Source of the DNA: Massilia sp. Root351
GTDB taxonomy: Bacteria > Pseudomonadota > Gammaproteobacteria > Burkholderiales > Burkholderiaceae_D
Direction: 5' to 3'
Length of the DNA stretch: 64,000 nt
Assembly: GCF_001425045.1 (NCBI RefSeq)
Contig: NZ_LMDJ01000002.1
Coordinates: forward strand, 186,001-250,000
This document shows positions 1-8,668 of this stretch, piece after piece (position 1 is the stretch's first letter; every line of letters starts with the position of its first letter). Position numbers and translations under genes: made by a program. Under the pieces are notes generated by a model that saw nothing but the letters and a program-made list of their open reading frames with translations, did no database searches and had not been told where the DNA came from.

Positions 1-902
1 CCGGGCTTGATCCAGTCGGCCTTGGGGATGGCGGACGGCGGGTTCAGGTTCAGGATGAAGTGGTTGTTATCCGCCAGCGCGCCTGCGGTTTCGGCCACCA
101 TGATGCCGCGCCAGGGCGTAACGAAAGGCGAGATCAGGTCGGCCGGGTCGTGCATGGCGGTGACGATGGTGTTCGGCTTGGTCTTGTGCAGCTTGAACTT
201 GGTGCGCGAGTAGTCCACCATGTTCGCCTCCAGCAGTGCCACGTGGATGCGGCCCAGCACTTCCAGCGTCAGCGGGCGCTCCGATTCGTCCGGCCATCCA
301 GCCAGCGGCAGCAGCCGGTAGGGCGCTTGCGCCCAGCCGTGGAACCAGGCCTTGGTCTCGACCGGGAAGGTGAACTCGGTGTTCTCCTGCACCACGCGGT
401 AGTAGGTGCCTTTTTCGTTCTCAGGGAAGACGAAACGGAACGCCACGCCTTCGTTGTAGGCGCGCACCTCCAGCGACAGCGGATAGATCGGGTTGTCGTC
501 CTTGACCATGTTCACCGTCATCTGGTTGTAGTGGTCGCGGATAGTGGCGCGTTCGCCGGTTTCCGGCTTCCAGGAGCTGTCGTGCGCGCCATGCCTGATG
601 GCGGTGATGGCCAGGTTGTCGAACCACTTTGCCTGCCTGTCGACCTTGAGCGCCATCGCGCTCTCGGACAGGTGGTTGTCAAGCTGCAGGTCGAGCAGCG
701 AGTCGAGGATGATGGTCTTGTGCTTGTAGGTGACGCGGTAGTACAGCTCGCGCTTGCCGCCAGCGTCGGCCTTCTGGTAGAACACGAAGCGCAGGTTCTG
801 GTCCGGCGAGGCCACGCTGGCCTGGCCCGGTTGCTCGTTGACCTGTGCCGTGGCGCCCAGCGGCAGCAGCAGGGCGGCGAGGAAAAGCAGGATGGTTTTC
901 AT
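1..902 (-). CDS. Glycoside hydrolase family 97 protein (N-terminal part, cut by window edge)
   Basis: The frame opens at 902 and runs off the left edge after about 300 residues. It begins with a signal peptide (about residues 1-19, a hydrophobic stretch ending in ATAQ), so the product is exported. The rest resembles the N-terminal beta-sandwich domain of GH97 alpha-glucosidases/alpha-galactosidases (SusB type): an early SPDQNLRF-like strand, a region of the type ERPLTLE, and the late signature LNLNPPS just before the catalytic barrel. The catalytic domain lies outside the window, so substrate and retaining or inverting mechanism cannot be judged. Its ATG overlaps the stop of the upstream kinase (ATGA), making it the last visible gene of a leftward operon. 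A role in releasing glucose or galactose from oligosaccharides is inferred from the family. Confidence 0.8.
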   Translation of the reverse strand, partial: MKTILLFLAALLLPLGATAQVNEQPGQASVASPDQNLRFVFYQKADAGGKRELYYRVTYKHKTIILDSLLDLQLDNHLSESAMALKVDRQAKWFDNLAITAIRHGAHDSSWKPETGERATIRDHYNQMTVNMVKDDNPIYPLSLEVRAYNEGVAFRFVFPENEKGTYYRVVQENTEFTFPVETKAWFHGWAQAPYRLLPLAGWPDESERPLTLEVLGRIHVALLEANMVDYSRTKFKLHKTKPNTIVTAMHDPADLISPFVTPWRGIMVAETAGALADNNHFILNLNPPSAIPKADWIKP

Positions 903-1840
903 GCGGCGTTTTTTCCAGTTGATGAGGACATCAAGTTCGTCACTTGCTGCAAGGTGGGCGGCGTGGCGCCCGGCGCGAGGCAGGCTGCCGCACCGGCGGC
1001 GACGGCAAAGCGCAGATGCGACTGCAGTTTTTCGGCGGGCCGCCCGATGAAGCTGTAGAGCAGGGCGCCGATGCTGGCGTCGCCCGCGCCGACGGTATCC
1101 ACCACTGCAATTTCCGGCGCCGGCGCCTTCCAGCAGTTGGCTCCCTGGTAAAGCTGCGCGCCGTCCGCGCCGCGTGTGTACAGGTAGATGGCGTCCGGAT
1201 TCATGGCGCGCAGCTTGCCGAAGGCCAGCTCCGCGTCGCCGGTGCGGAACAGTCCGCGCAAATCCTCATCCGACACCTTGATGAGGTCAGCCAGCGCCGC
1301 CATGCGCTGCAGCACGGCGTCGTAGCGCCGGTCCATCAGGGCGCGGAAGTTGGGGTCGTAGCTGATGGACACGCCGTGCCGCTTGAGGTCCTCGGCCATT
1401 GCCAGCAGCTTGTCCGCCAGCGGTTGGCGCGCCAGGCTGATGCCGCCGAAATGCACCCAGCGCGCGCCGGCCTGCCAGCCCTGCGGCAGCAGCGCGGCGT
1501 CGAAATGCAGGTCCGCGCTGTCGTCACCGATGAAGAAGTAGTTCGGCGGATCGAGTTCGTGCACCACGGCCAGCAGGGGCGCCTTGTCCAGCTGCTGCAG
1601 GAAGCGGCCGTCCAGGCCGGCGGCGGCGTTGGCGGCGGCCAGCTGCGCGCCAAACACGTCGCGGCTGACGGCGCCGGCGAAGGCGCTCGGCACGCCCAGG
1701 CTCGCCACTACACGCGCCACGTTCCAGGTCGAGCCGCCGACCAGGCTGCGCCAGCCGTCCGGGCCGCTGCGTATCAGGTCGGTCAGGGCTTCGCCGGCGG
1801 CGACGAAGGCGGGGAAATCGGCGGAGTCCGGAGTGTTCAT
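899..1840 (-). CDS. PfkB-family carbohydrate kinase (fructokinase-like)
   Basis: A 313-residue ribokinase/PfkB-family sugar kinase. The conserved C-terminal anion-hole/catalytic-base motif reads DTVGAGDAS, and an N-terminal GGSTWNVA stretch matches the sugar-binding GG-x-N region. The start at 1840 is preferred because it gives a 4-base ATGA overlap with the upstream AGE-family gene; the open frame extends further upstream but inside that gene. Next to a likely mannose/fructose isomerase, ATP-dependent phosphorylation of fructose is the simplest reading (mannose to fructose to fructose 6-phosphate). The neighbouring KdgK at 4172 is a second PfkB kinase with a different substrate. Substrate is inferred from context. 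Confidence 0.8.
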   Translation of the reverse strand: MNTPDSADFPAFVAAGEALTDLIRSGPDGWRSLVGGSTWNVARVVASLGVPSAFAGAVSRDVFGAQLAAANAAAGLDGRFLQQLDKAPLLAVVHELDPPNYFFIGDDSADLHFDAALLPQGWQAGARWVHFGGISLARQPLADKLLAMAEDLKRHGVSISYDPNFRALMDRRYDAVLQRMAALADLIKVSDEDLRGLFRTGDAELAFGKLRAMNPDAIYLYTRGADGAQLYQGANCWKAPAPEIAVVDTVGAGDASIGALLYSFIGRPAEKLQSHLRFAVAAGAAACLAPGATPPTLQQVTNLMSSSTGKNAA

Positions 1841-3075
1841 GGCTGGCGTCCAATAGCAGGTTCGGTAGCAAGGGCGATCACATTGAGCACCTCGTGGCAG
1901 GCGCCCATCGTATGGTAGTCGACTTTCCCGGCCGGGCTCTTCTCGGCGCTGATCTTGCGGTTGTCCGGTGTCAGGATGCGGTACCAGGCGCCGTGGCGGT
2001 GGTCCACCATGTGCTCCCAGCTGTAGGCCCAGATCCTGTCGTACCAGTCCCAATAGCGCTCGTCGCCGGTGCGCGCGGCCAGCACGGCGGCGGCGGCCAG
2101 GCTCTCGGCCTGCACCCAGAAGTATTTGTCGCCGTCGCAGATTTCGTCCTGCGGGCCGAAGCCGTAGTGGATGCCGCCGTGCTCACGGTCCCAGGCCTTC
2201 TGCAGCGCCAGGTCGAACAGCTGCGCGGCGCGCGGCGCCAGCCAGTCCGACGCGGCGGCCAGTGCATCGGCATGGCGCTCCATGATCAGCAGCAGCTTGG
2301 CCCATTCGGTGAAATGGCCGGGCTGGTAGCCCCATGGGCGGAAGATGTTGCTCTTGTCGTCGCGGTTGTAGTCCCAGTCCACCGACCAGTCGGCGCGGTA
2401 GTGCTCCCAGATCATGCCGCCGGCCAGCGCGGCCTGGCGTACCGTGATGTTGTATGCCAGCTGTTCGGCGCGGTGCAGGTAGCGCTGCTCGCCCGAGGCC
2501 TCATAGGCGGCCAGCAGGGCTTCGCAGGCGTGCATGTTGGCGTTCTGGCCGCGGTAGCCGTCCAGCACGGACCAGTCGGCGCTGGCCTGGTCGGCGTACA
2601 AGCCGTGGTCCGCCTGCCAGAAGCGGCGCTCCATCAGTGCGAAGGTCTCGTCCATCCAGCCGCGCGCTTGCTCGACGCCGGCCGCCAGCGCATGCGAGTA
2701 GGCCAGCATGACGAAGGCCAGGCCGTAGCAGTGGTTGTCGCCGTCGAGTACGCGCCTGGCGCCATCCTTCCATTCCAGCTGCCAGGCATAGCCGCCGGTG
2801 TGCGGGTCGCGGTGGGCGTTGCGCAGGAAATCCACCCCGTGGCGCACGGCGTCCAGGCAGGACGCCTCGCCGAACCGGCGGTAGGCCATGGCGTAGTTGA
2901 ACACGAAACGCGTGCTGCTGACCAGATGGCGCGTGCTGCGGTCGTAGATGCTGCCGTCGTCCAGGTAGAAATGGTAGAAGCCGCCGCTGGGATCGATGCA
3001 GCGCGGGTGGTAGAACTGCATGGTGTGCGCGATGTGCGACAGCAGCATGCCGCTGGTGCGGAAATTCGGTTGCAT
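1837..3075 (-). CDS. AGE-family sugar epimerase/isomerase (mannose isomerase-like)
   Basis: A 412-residue cytoplasmic protein of the N-acylglucosamine 2-epimerase (AGE) superfamily, an (alpha/alpha)6 barrel. Sequence marks are the N-terminal segment with GGFYHFYLDDGS, the central NANMHACEALL helix and the C-terminal KVDYHTMGACHEVL region, which carry the histidines and glutamates used for proton transfer. AGE relatives of this size next to a fructokinase are usually D-mannose isomerases, interconverting mannose and fructose. Its stop overlaps the kinase ATG (ATGA), and it starts 10 bases after the aldose-epimerase-like gene, so translational coupling is likely. N-acylglucosamine or cellobiose epimerase activity is less likely from context but not excluded. 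Confidence 0.8.
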   Translation of the reverse strand: MQPNFRTSGMLLSHIAHTMQFYHPRCIDPSGGFYHFYLDDGSIYDRSTRHLVSSTRFVFNYAMAYRRFGEASCLDAVRHGVDFLRNAHRDPHTGGYAWQLEWKDGARRVLDGDNHCYGLAFVMLAYSHALAAGVEQARGWMDETFALMERRFWQADHGLYADQASADWSVLDGYRGQNANMHACEALLAAYEASGEQRYLHRAEQLAYNITVRQAALAGGMIWEHYRADWSVDWDYNRDDKSNIFRPWGYQPGHFTEWAKLLLIMERHADALAAASDWLAPRAAQLFDLALQKAWDREHGGIHYGFGPQDEICDGDKYFWVQAESLAAAAVLAARTGDERYWDWYDRIWAYSWEHMVDHRHGAWYRILTPDNRKISAEKSPAGKVDYHTMGACHEVLNVIALATEPAIGRQP

Positions 3076-3085
3076 GGTGTATTCG

Positions 3086-4111
3086 TCAGGATTGATCGGG
3101 CGCGGCCTGGTTCCAGGCTGCGATGCGGTATTGCGTTTGCCATGGTTGCTGCGGCGACAGCATCAGTCCCAGCCGGTCCGCCAGCGGGTGGCCGGCAGGC
3201 GCGTGCGCCACGCGGCCCAGGTCGAACAGGCTGTTGACCGGCTCGGCGCCGATGGCGAGGTGGCGGCTCATCCAGGGAAAGTGGATGCGGCCGCCGTTGC
3301 TAATCCAGAGCATCAGGTCGGGCAGCTGCGCGGTGTCCCACCACATGCCGACGCAGGCGGCGTAGTCGAGATAGTGCAGCGTGAAGGGCGCGGCGCTGCC
3401 ATGGCCACCCTGCACGCCGCGCACCTGCAGCAGTTCTTCGCTGGGGCCGGGCAGTGGCAAGCGGCTCAGGTCCAGCGGGCCGTCCATGCCGGCCATGTGC
3501 GCCAGGCTGGCCGAGTGCGTGTCGGCGCGCAGGCGGGAGATGGCCCCGGGGGCGTTGGTGGGGTAACTGTGCACGCCCTCGTGCGCTCCCAGTTCGACCC
3601 GCACGCGGCCCGCCGCCGGCGGCAGGCGGAACGTGGGGTGCAGGCCGGCCGGCAGGCGCGCTTCCCGGCGCGCGTGGATGATGAGGGTGATGTCGAGCGC
3701 CGGCGCGTGCGGATCGGCGGCGATGATGCGTTCAACCCGCGCCACGGCCGATTCGTCCGGATAGTCGATCGCCAGGTGCAGGCGCTGCGGCACGGCCTCG
3801 ATGCAGTGCCAGGCGTGGTTGGCGGCGTAGCCGTGGTCCCACCGGTCTTCTGCGGGGTGCGTGCGCCAGTCCGGCGGCAGGTCGTGCGGCCGGTCGGCGC
3901 GGCCGAAGGGCACGCAGGGCCATTCGCCCCGCAGGCGCTGCAGGATGCCGGGCAAGGTGTCGGCGGCCGTCATGCCGTGCCACGGCGCCACGTGCATGAT
4001 GTCGACATCGCGTCCGCCGTCCAGGCGCAGCGTGACCGGGCCCAGCATGCCTCCCAGCGGCTGCACTTCGGCGCTGCCGTGCTCCCATTGCAGTCTCCAC
4101 GGGCGCATCAT
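3086..4111 (-). CDS. Aldose 1-epimerase-like protein
   Basis: A 341-residue cytosolic protein with the galactose-mutarotase-like beta-sandwich pattern: PLGGMLGPVTL near the N-terminus, a NHAWH segment near residue 100 and a LHPTFRLP stretch near 170. Members of this superfamily interconvert sugar anomers or bind sugar acids. The ATG at 4111 was chosen because GGGAG lies 6 bases before it; an upstream ATG at 4144 in the same frame has no ribosome-binding site. It lies between kdgK (60-base gap containing a hairpin) and the AGE isomerase (10-base gap), in the middle of the uronate/mannose operon. The precise substrate is unknown. Confidence 0.65.
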   Translation of the reverse strand: MMRPWRLQWEHGSAEVQPLGGMLGPVTLRLDGGRDVDIMHVAPWHGMTAADTLPGILQRLRGEWPCVPFGRADRPHDLPPDWRTHPAEDRWDHGYAANHAWHCIEAVPQRLHLAIDYPDESAVARVERIIAADPHAPALDITLIIHARREARLPAGLHPTFRLPPAAGRVRVELGAHEGVHSYPTNAPGAISRLRADTHSASLAHMAGMDGPLDLSRLPLPGPSEELLQVRGVQGGHGSAAPFTLHYLDYAACVGMWWDTAQLPDLMLWISNGGRIHFPWMSRHLAIGAEPVNSLFDLGRVAHAPAGHPLADRLGLMLSPQQPWQTQYRIAAWNQAAPDQS

Positions 4112-4157
4112 GTGGCGCTCCCGGCGCGGCGCGGCCGGCTGCATGGCCGGGCCGCAG

Positions 4158-4177
4158 CGCTAACGTTGGCGTTAGCG
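4158..4177 (-). other. Intercistronic hairpin after kdgK
   Basis: A perfect 8-base inverted repeat (CGCTAACG, loop TTGG, CGTTAGCG) overlaps the kdgK stop codon and ends about 45 bases before the next start. There is no U-tract, so it looks like an mRNA stability or processing element within the operon and not a full terminator. Function is inferred. Confidence 0.45.
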
Positions 4178-5197
4178 GCGCACATCGAGCGCTCCCGTCA
4201 TGGCCGCCTGCACCTGGGCGGCGCTGACCAGGTTGAAGTCGCCCGCGATGCCGTGCTTCAGCGCTGCGGCGGCCAGGCCGAACTGCAGCGTGTCCGTGTG
4301 CGCCCAGCCGCTGTGCAGGCCGTGCAGCACGCCGGCCGCGAATGCGTCCCCGGTGCCGATGCGGTCGACGATACCGTCCAACTCCACCGGCGCCGCGGCG
4401 AACGTTGCGGCGCGCGTGTGCAGGGTGGCGCCCAGGGTGTGGCGGCAGGTGCTGTGCTGGAAGCGCACCGTGGCGGCCAGTGCTCCGAGCTTGGGGAAGG
4501 CGGCGAAGGCGGCAGCCGCCGCAGCGGCACGGCGGTCGCCGGACCTGTCATGCGGGCCCTGTTCGAGCTCCGGGCGCCGCAGCACCAGGGCGATGTCGCG
4601 CTGGTCGGCAAAGGCCAGGTCGGCATGGCTCATCAGTTCGCGCAGTATTTCGGCGCCGTCCTGGCCCTGCGCGGCCCACATGGACGCGCGGTAGTTGCCG
4701 TCGTAGGCCACGCGCACGCCCAGCGCGCTGGCGGCGCGCACGGCGGCCAGCACTGCTTGCGCCGCGCCGGGCCCGATGGCAGGCGTGACGCCGGAAACGT
4801 GCAGCCAGTCGGCGCCTTCCAGCAGTGCGGACCAGTCATGCAGGCCGGCGCGCGCTTCCGCGAACACCGAGCCGGCGCGGTCGTAGATGATTTCGGACGG
4901 CCGCGTGACGGCGCCCGGCGTGAGGAAGTACAAGCCCATGCGGCCGGGACGGAAGGCGATGGCGCCGGTGTCCACGCCATGGCCGCGCAGCACGTTGCGG
5001 GCCGCGTGGCCGAGCGCATTGTCCGGCAGCGCGCTGGCCATCGCGACTTGGTGGCCGAACTGGGCCAGCGACACCGCCACGTTGGCCTCGGCGCCGCCGA
5101 TGCACACTTCGAGGGAGGGCGATTGCAGCAAGATGCGGCCGGCTGGTGCGGACAGGCGCACCAGCACTTCGCCGAAGCAGACGATGCGGCCGGTCAT
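4172..5197 (-). CDS. kdgK: 2-keto-3-deoxygluconate kinase
   Basis: A 341-residue PfkB-family kinase that phosphorylates 2-keto-3-deoxygluconate to KDPG, which feeds the lower Entner-Doudoroff pathway. Supporting marks are the N-terminal FGEVLVRLS, the GGAEANVAVSLAQFG substrate-binding segment typical of KdgK, and the catalytic DRIGTGDAFAAG motif near the C-terminus. The start at 5197 gives an ATGA overlap with kduD; an in-frame ATG at 5209 lies inside kduD. Immediate linkage to kduD and kduI makes the assignment firm: together they convert the pectin-derived unsaturated uronate (DKI) to KDPG. The KDPG aldolase is not in the window. Confidence 0.9.
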   Translation of the reverse strand: MTGRIVCFGEVLVRLSAPAGRILLQSPSLEVCIGGAEANVAVSLAQFGHQVAMASALPDNALGHAARNVLRGHGVDTGAIAFRPGRMGLYFLTPGAVTRPSEIIYDRAGSVFAEARAGLHDWSALLEGADWLHVSGVTPAIGPGAAQAVLAAVRAASALGVRVAYDGNYRASMWAAQGQDGAEILRELMSHADLAFADQRDIALVLRRPELEQGPHDRSGDRRAAAAAAAFAAFPKLGALAATVRFQHSTCRHTLGATLHTRAATFAAAPVELDGIVDRIGTGDAFAAGVLHGLHSGWAHTDTLQFGLAAAALKHGIAGDFNLVSAAQVQAAMTGALDVRR

Positions 5198-5964
5198 CGC
5201 GCCAGCCATCCGCCGTCTACCGGCAGCACGGTGCCGTGCACGTAGTCGCTGGCGCGGCTGGCCAGGAACACTGCCGCACCGCCCAGGTCGGCCGGCTCGC
5301 CCCAGCGTCCGGCCGGGATGCGGGCCAGGATGGACGCATTGCGCTCAGGGTCCGCCTTCAGGGCGGCCGTATTGCTGGTGTCGAAATAACCCGGCGCCAG
5401 CGCGTTGACGTTGATGCCTCTCGCGGCCCATTCGTTGGCCAGCGCCTTGGTCAGGCCGGCCACCGCGCTCTTGCTGGCGGCGTAAGCCGGCACGCGGATG
5501 CCGCCCTGGAAGGACAGCAGCGAAGCCACGTTGATGATCTTGCCGCCGCCATGCTGCGTCATGTGGGCCGCGGCCGCTTGCGACAGGAAGAACAGTGATT
5601 TCAGGTTGGTGTTGATGACGGCGTCCCAGTCTTCCTCTGTGACCTCCAGGCTGTCCGCGCGGCGGATGATGCCGGCGTTGTTGACGAGGATATCCAGCCG
5701 CCCGTGCGGCGATGCGGCCAGCGCTTCGGCCATTACGCGCGGTATCGGTTCCAGGGAGGACAGGTCGGCTTGCACGAAGCCGAAGCGGCGGCCGGCAGCC
5801 GTCACTTGCCCGGCGGTGCCGGCGTGGCTGGCGGCGTCGCTGCGGCCCACCGCTACAATATCGGCGCCGGCCTGGGCCAGCGCCACCGCGATGGCCTGGC
5901 CCAGGCCCGTGTTGGCGCCGGTGACGAGGGCGGTGCGGCCGTCCAGCTTGAACAGTTCAGACAT
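5194..5964 (-). CDS. kduD: 2-deoxy-D-gluconate 3-dehydrogenase
   Basis: A 256-residue classical short-chain dehydrogenase. It shows the TGANTGLG cofactor motif (residues 15-22), NNAG (95-98), and the catalytic serine, Y161 and K165 (YAASK). The last segment, VHGTVLPVDGGW, is typical of KduD. It catalyses NADH-dependent reduction of 2,5-diketo-3-deoxygluconate to 2-keto-3-deoxygluconate in unsaturated-galacturonate breakdown. It starts 9 bases after kduI and overlaps kdgK, so the three genes form one unit. Confidence 0.93.
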   Translation of the reverse strand: MSELFKLDGRTALVTGANTGLGQAIAVALAQAGADIVAVGRSDAASHAGTAGQVTAAGRRFGFVQADLSSLEPIPRVMAEALAASPHGRLDILVNNAGIIRRADSLEVTEEDWDAVINTNLKSLFFLSQAAAAHMTQHGGGKIINVASLLSFQGGIRVPAYAASKSAVAGLTKALANEWAARGINVNALAPGYFDTSNTAALKADPERNASILARIPAGRWGEPADLGGAAVFLASRASDYVHGTVLPVDGGWLAR

Positions 5965-5973
5965 GGCGGCCCC

Positions 5974-6822
5974 TTATTTCAGCTGGCAGATGTCGAGCAC
6001 GTTCATGTCGGTGTAGTCGAGGTTTTCCCCGCCCATGGCCCAGATGAAGGCATAGTTGGCGGTGCCCGAACCCATGTGGATGGACCACGGGGGCGACACC
6101 ACGGCTTCCTCATTGGCCACGATGATGTGGCGCGCGGAGTCCGGCTCGCCCATGAAATGGAACACGCGCTCGCTTTCCTTCAGGTCGAAGTAGAAATACA
6201 CTTCGGAGCGGCGGTCGTGCAGGTGCGGCGGCATGGTGTTCCATACGCTGCCCGTTTTCAGGATGGTCAGGCCGAGCAGAAGCTGGGCGGACTGGCACAC
6301 GCCAGGGATGACATATTGGTAAATGGTGCGGGCATTCGCGGTTTCCGCGCTGCCGCGCTCCAGCGGCACCGCTTCCGCGTTCGAGATCTTCTTTACCTCG
6401 TAGCGGACATGGGCCGGGGTCGAGGCCAGGTAGTAGCGCGCCGGCTGCGCCGGGTCCAGCGATTCGAACGTGACATCCCGGGTGCCCATCGGCAGGTACA
6501 GGCCGTCGCGCGGCGCCAGTTCGTAGGCTGTGCCGTCCACCGTGACGCGGCCGGCGCCGCCCGACACGTTGATGACGCCCATCTCGCGCCGCACCAGGTA
6601 AGGCTGGCCAGCCGCGGAGGCCGGTTCGGCGTGCCGTGGCAGCGAGACCGGACCGCTCACGGGAGCCGCGCCGCCGATCACAAAACGCTCATGATGGGAG
6701 TAATTCAGCTGCACGGTGTCCGCAACGAAGAGCTTGCTGATCAAATAGCGCTCACGCAGCTGATCGTTGCTGACATGGTCCATCATGTCGGGATGGGTGG
6801 CGTGGTAGGTTTTTTCGTACAT
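5974..6822 (-). CDS. kduI: 5-keto-4-deoxyuronate isomerase (4-deoxy-L-threo-5-hexosulose-uronate ketol-isomerase)
   Basis: A 282-residue cupin enzyme that isomerises DKI, released from unsaturated oligogalacturonides, to 2,5-diketo-3-deoxygluconate. The protein follows E. coli KduI closely: [11 protein letters not shown] near the N-terminus, [11 protein letters not shown], and the metal-binding stretch [18 protein letters not shown] with its histidines and glutamate. The ATG at 6822 is preferred because GGAG lies 6 bases upstream; in-frame ATGs at 6834 and 6846 lack this. It is the first gene of the leftward operon and faces the GH43 gene across a shared control region with a palindromic operator. 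Confidence 0.93.
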   Translation of the reverse strand: MYEKTYHATHPDMMDHVSNDQLRERYLISKLFVADTVQLNYSHHERFVIGGAAPVSGPVSLPRHAEPASAAGQPYLVRREMGVINVSGGAGRVTVDGTAYELAPRDGLYLPMGTRDVTFESLDPAQPARYYLASTPAHVRYEVKKISNAEAVPLERGSAETANARTIYQYVIPGVCQSAQLLLGLTILKTGSVWNTMPPHLHDRRSEVYFYFDLKESERVFHFMGEPDSARHIIVANEEAVVSPPWSIHMGSGTANYAFIWAMGGENLDYTDMNVLDICQLK

Positions 6823-6851
6823 TGCGGTCTCCATACTGCGCATCAAAACGC

Positions 6852-6881
6852 TTGCGATCTGTTATCGATAACAACTATAAT
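6852..6881 (+). promoter_or_regulatory. Sigma70-like promoter for the GH43/GH28 operon
   Basis: A -35 TTGCGA (6852-6857) and a consensus -10 TATAAT (6876-6881) are separated by 18 bases. The initiation site would fall near 6888, about 50 bases before the GH43 start. The spacer is occupied by the palindrome at 6860-6873, the classic position for a repressor that blocks RNA polymerase. Confidence 0.65.
6860..6873. promoter_or_regulatory. Palindromic operator, LacI/GntR-like
   Basis: A perfect 14-base palindrome, TGTTATCGATAACA. It resembles the TGTTA-N4-TAACA layout known for E. coli GntR-type LacI-family sites. It lies between -35 and -10 of the rightward promoter and 38 bases upstream of the kduI start, so one repressor could control both operons. 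The regulator gene is not in the window; family assignment is inferred from site shape. Confidence 0.6.
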
Positions 6882-6939
6882 ACCCATGTCGGCTGAAAAT
6901 GCCAAGCAGAACAAACATAACGAGAGACGAGACACAGTG

Positions 6940-8643
6940 ATGATCAAGCAGCTATGCATGTTGGTGCTGGCCGGGGCGGCCGGCGCAGTGAGTGCCAGCG
7001 CAGTGTCCACCGCCGCCGGCCCGGCCGTTGCGCAGCCATGGGCTGCGGACCTGGGCAACGGCCAGTACCGCAACCCCATCCTGCATGCCGACTACTCCGA
7101 TCCCGATGTGATCCGCGTCGGCGCCATGTTCTATATGACTTCGTCCAGTTTCAGCAACGCCCCCGGCTTGCCGCTGCTGCAGTCGACCGACATGGTCAAC
7201 TGGGAATTGGTGGGGCACGCGCTGGCGCAACTGCCGCCGGCGGAGATTTTCGCCGTGCCGCAGCCGGGCAAAGGCGTCTGGGCGCCGGCCCTGCGCCATC
7301 ACGACGGCAAATTCTGGATCTTTTATCCTGACCCGGACGCCGGCATCTACGTGATGACGGCCGAAAAATTCGCCGGCCCCTGGAGCGCGCCCCGGCTGAT
7401 CCTGGCGGGCAAAGGCATTATCGACCCAGCTCCGCTGTGGGACGACGACGGCAAGGCCTGGCTGGTGCACGGCTGGGCCAAGAGCCGCTCCGGCATCAAC
7501 AACATCCTCACGCTGCGCAGCATGGCGCCTGACGGCAGCAAGCTGCTGGACGAAAAGGGCAGGGACATCATCAACGGCGACAAGCTGCCGGGCTACTTCA
7601 CCATCGAAGGCCCCAAGCTGCACAAGGCGCACGGCTACTACTACGTGTTCGCCCCGGCCGGCGGCGTGGAAAACGGCTGGCAGTCGGTGTTCCGCTCGCG
7701 CAGCATTGAAGGCCCGTACGAAGACCGCATCGTGATGGCGCAGGGGATGTCGGCCGTGAACGGGCCGCACCAGGGCGCCTGGGTCGATGGCGTCGACGGG
7801 CGCGACTGGTTCTATCATTTCCAGGACAAGGGTGCGTATGGCCGCGTGGTGCACTTGCAGCCCATGCGCTGGAAGGACGGCTGGCCGGTCATCGGCGAGG
7901 ACAAGGACGGCGACGGCGTGGGCGAACCGGTCATGCGCCATGCCAAGCCCGCGGGGCAGGACAGCGGCGTGCTGGTGCCCGCCACCACGGACGAATTCTC
8001 GGCCAAGGCGCTGGGCCTGCAATGGCAATGGAACGCCAATTACCTGCCTTCGTGGGCTACGCTGACCGCGCGCCCGGGCTATTTGCGGCTCGCCGCATTG
8101 CCGGCAGCCGACGGCGCCAGCCTGCGCGGGCTGCCGTCGGTGCTGACGCAGAAATTCCCCGCGCCCGCCTTCGGTGTTGATGCCAGCATCGTACTGGGCG
8201 GAAGCGGCGGCGCGGGCGGCAAGGCCGGCGGCGCGGATGGCCAGCGTGCCGGCCTGATGGTGCTGGGCATCCGCTATGCCTGGGTGGGGCTGCGCAGGCA
8301 GGGCAATGTCACGCAGCTGGTGCATTCAATATGCGAAGTCCCGGCCGACACATGCCAGGAACGCAGCGAGGTGCTGGCGTCACTGCCGGCCGGCGCAGCC
8401 GGGGCGTCGGCTGCAGCTGCTGCGACCGGCCCGGTGTACCTGCGCCTGCGCGTCGATGCCGGCGCGATGGCACAGTTTTCGTACAGCCTGGACAACAAGA
8501 CTTTCACCCCTGCAGGCCGGCCGTTCAAGGCCAGCGTGGGGCGCTGGGTGGGCGCGCAGCTAGGCCTGTTCAGCACAGTACCCGCAACCGCGGCAAGCAA
8601 GAGCGCCTGGGTGGACGTCGATTACTTCCGCGTCACGCCCTGA
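6940..8643 (+). CDS. Secreted GH43 glycosidase with GH43_C2-type C-terminal domain
   Basis: A 567-residue exported enzyme. An N-terminal signal peptide (about residues 1-27) precedes a five-bladed beta-propeller with the opening GH43 signature PILHADYSDPDVIR (catalytic base aspartate), WAPALRHHDGKFW, and a later TIEGPKLHKAHGYYYVF segment likely holding the acid glutamate. The C-terminal 200 residues (from LGLQWQWNAN) match the concanavalin-like GH43_C2 domain of beta-xylosidase/arabinofuranosidase-type GH43s. The ATG at 6940 lies downstream of the predicted initiation site; in-frame starts further upstream would precede it. It probably removes arabinose or xylose side chains from pectin or hemicellulose. 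Confidence 0.85.
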   Translation: MIKQLCMLVLAGAAGAVSASAVSTAAGPAVAQPWAADLGNGQYRNPILHADYSDPDVIRVGAMFYMTSSSFSNAPGLPLLQSTDMVNWELVGHALAQLPPAEIFAVPQPGKGVWAPALRHHDGKFWIFYPDPDAGIYVMTAEKFAGPWSAPRLILAGKGIIDPAPLWDDDGKAWLVHGWAKSRSGINNILTLRSMAPDGSKLLDEKGRDIINGDKLPGYFTIEGPKLHKAHGYYYVFAPAGGVENGWQSVFRSRSIEGPYEDRIVMAQGMSAVNGPHQGAWVDGVDGRDWFYHFQDKGAYGRVVHLQPMRWKDGWPVIGEDKDGDGVGEPVMRHAKPAGQDSGVLVPATTDEFSAKALGLQWQWNANYLPSWATLTARPGYLRLAALPAADGASLRGLPSVLTQKFPAPAFGVDASIVLGGSGGAGGKAGGADGQRAGLMVLGIRYAWVGLRRQGNVTQLVHSICEVPADTCQERSEVLASLPAGAAGASAAAAATGPVYLRLRVDAGAMAQFSYSLDNKTFTPAGRPFKASVGRWVGAQLGLFSTVPATAASKSAWVDVDYFRVTP

Positions 8644-8668
8644 GCAGCGACTACAACTAGGAGACATA

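Noticed and set aside
60..1058. Long plus-strand open frame opposite the GH97 and kinase genes
   Set aside because: It lacks a ribosome-binding site and recognisable domains and lies wholly antisense to two genes with clear family motifs; high GC creates such frames.
5704..6939. Upstream extension of the GH43 frame to about 5704
   Set aside because: It would run antisense through kduD and kduI and precede the promoter; a signal peptide and predicted initiation site support the start at 6940.
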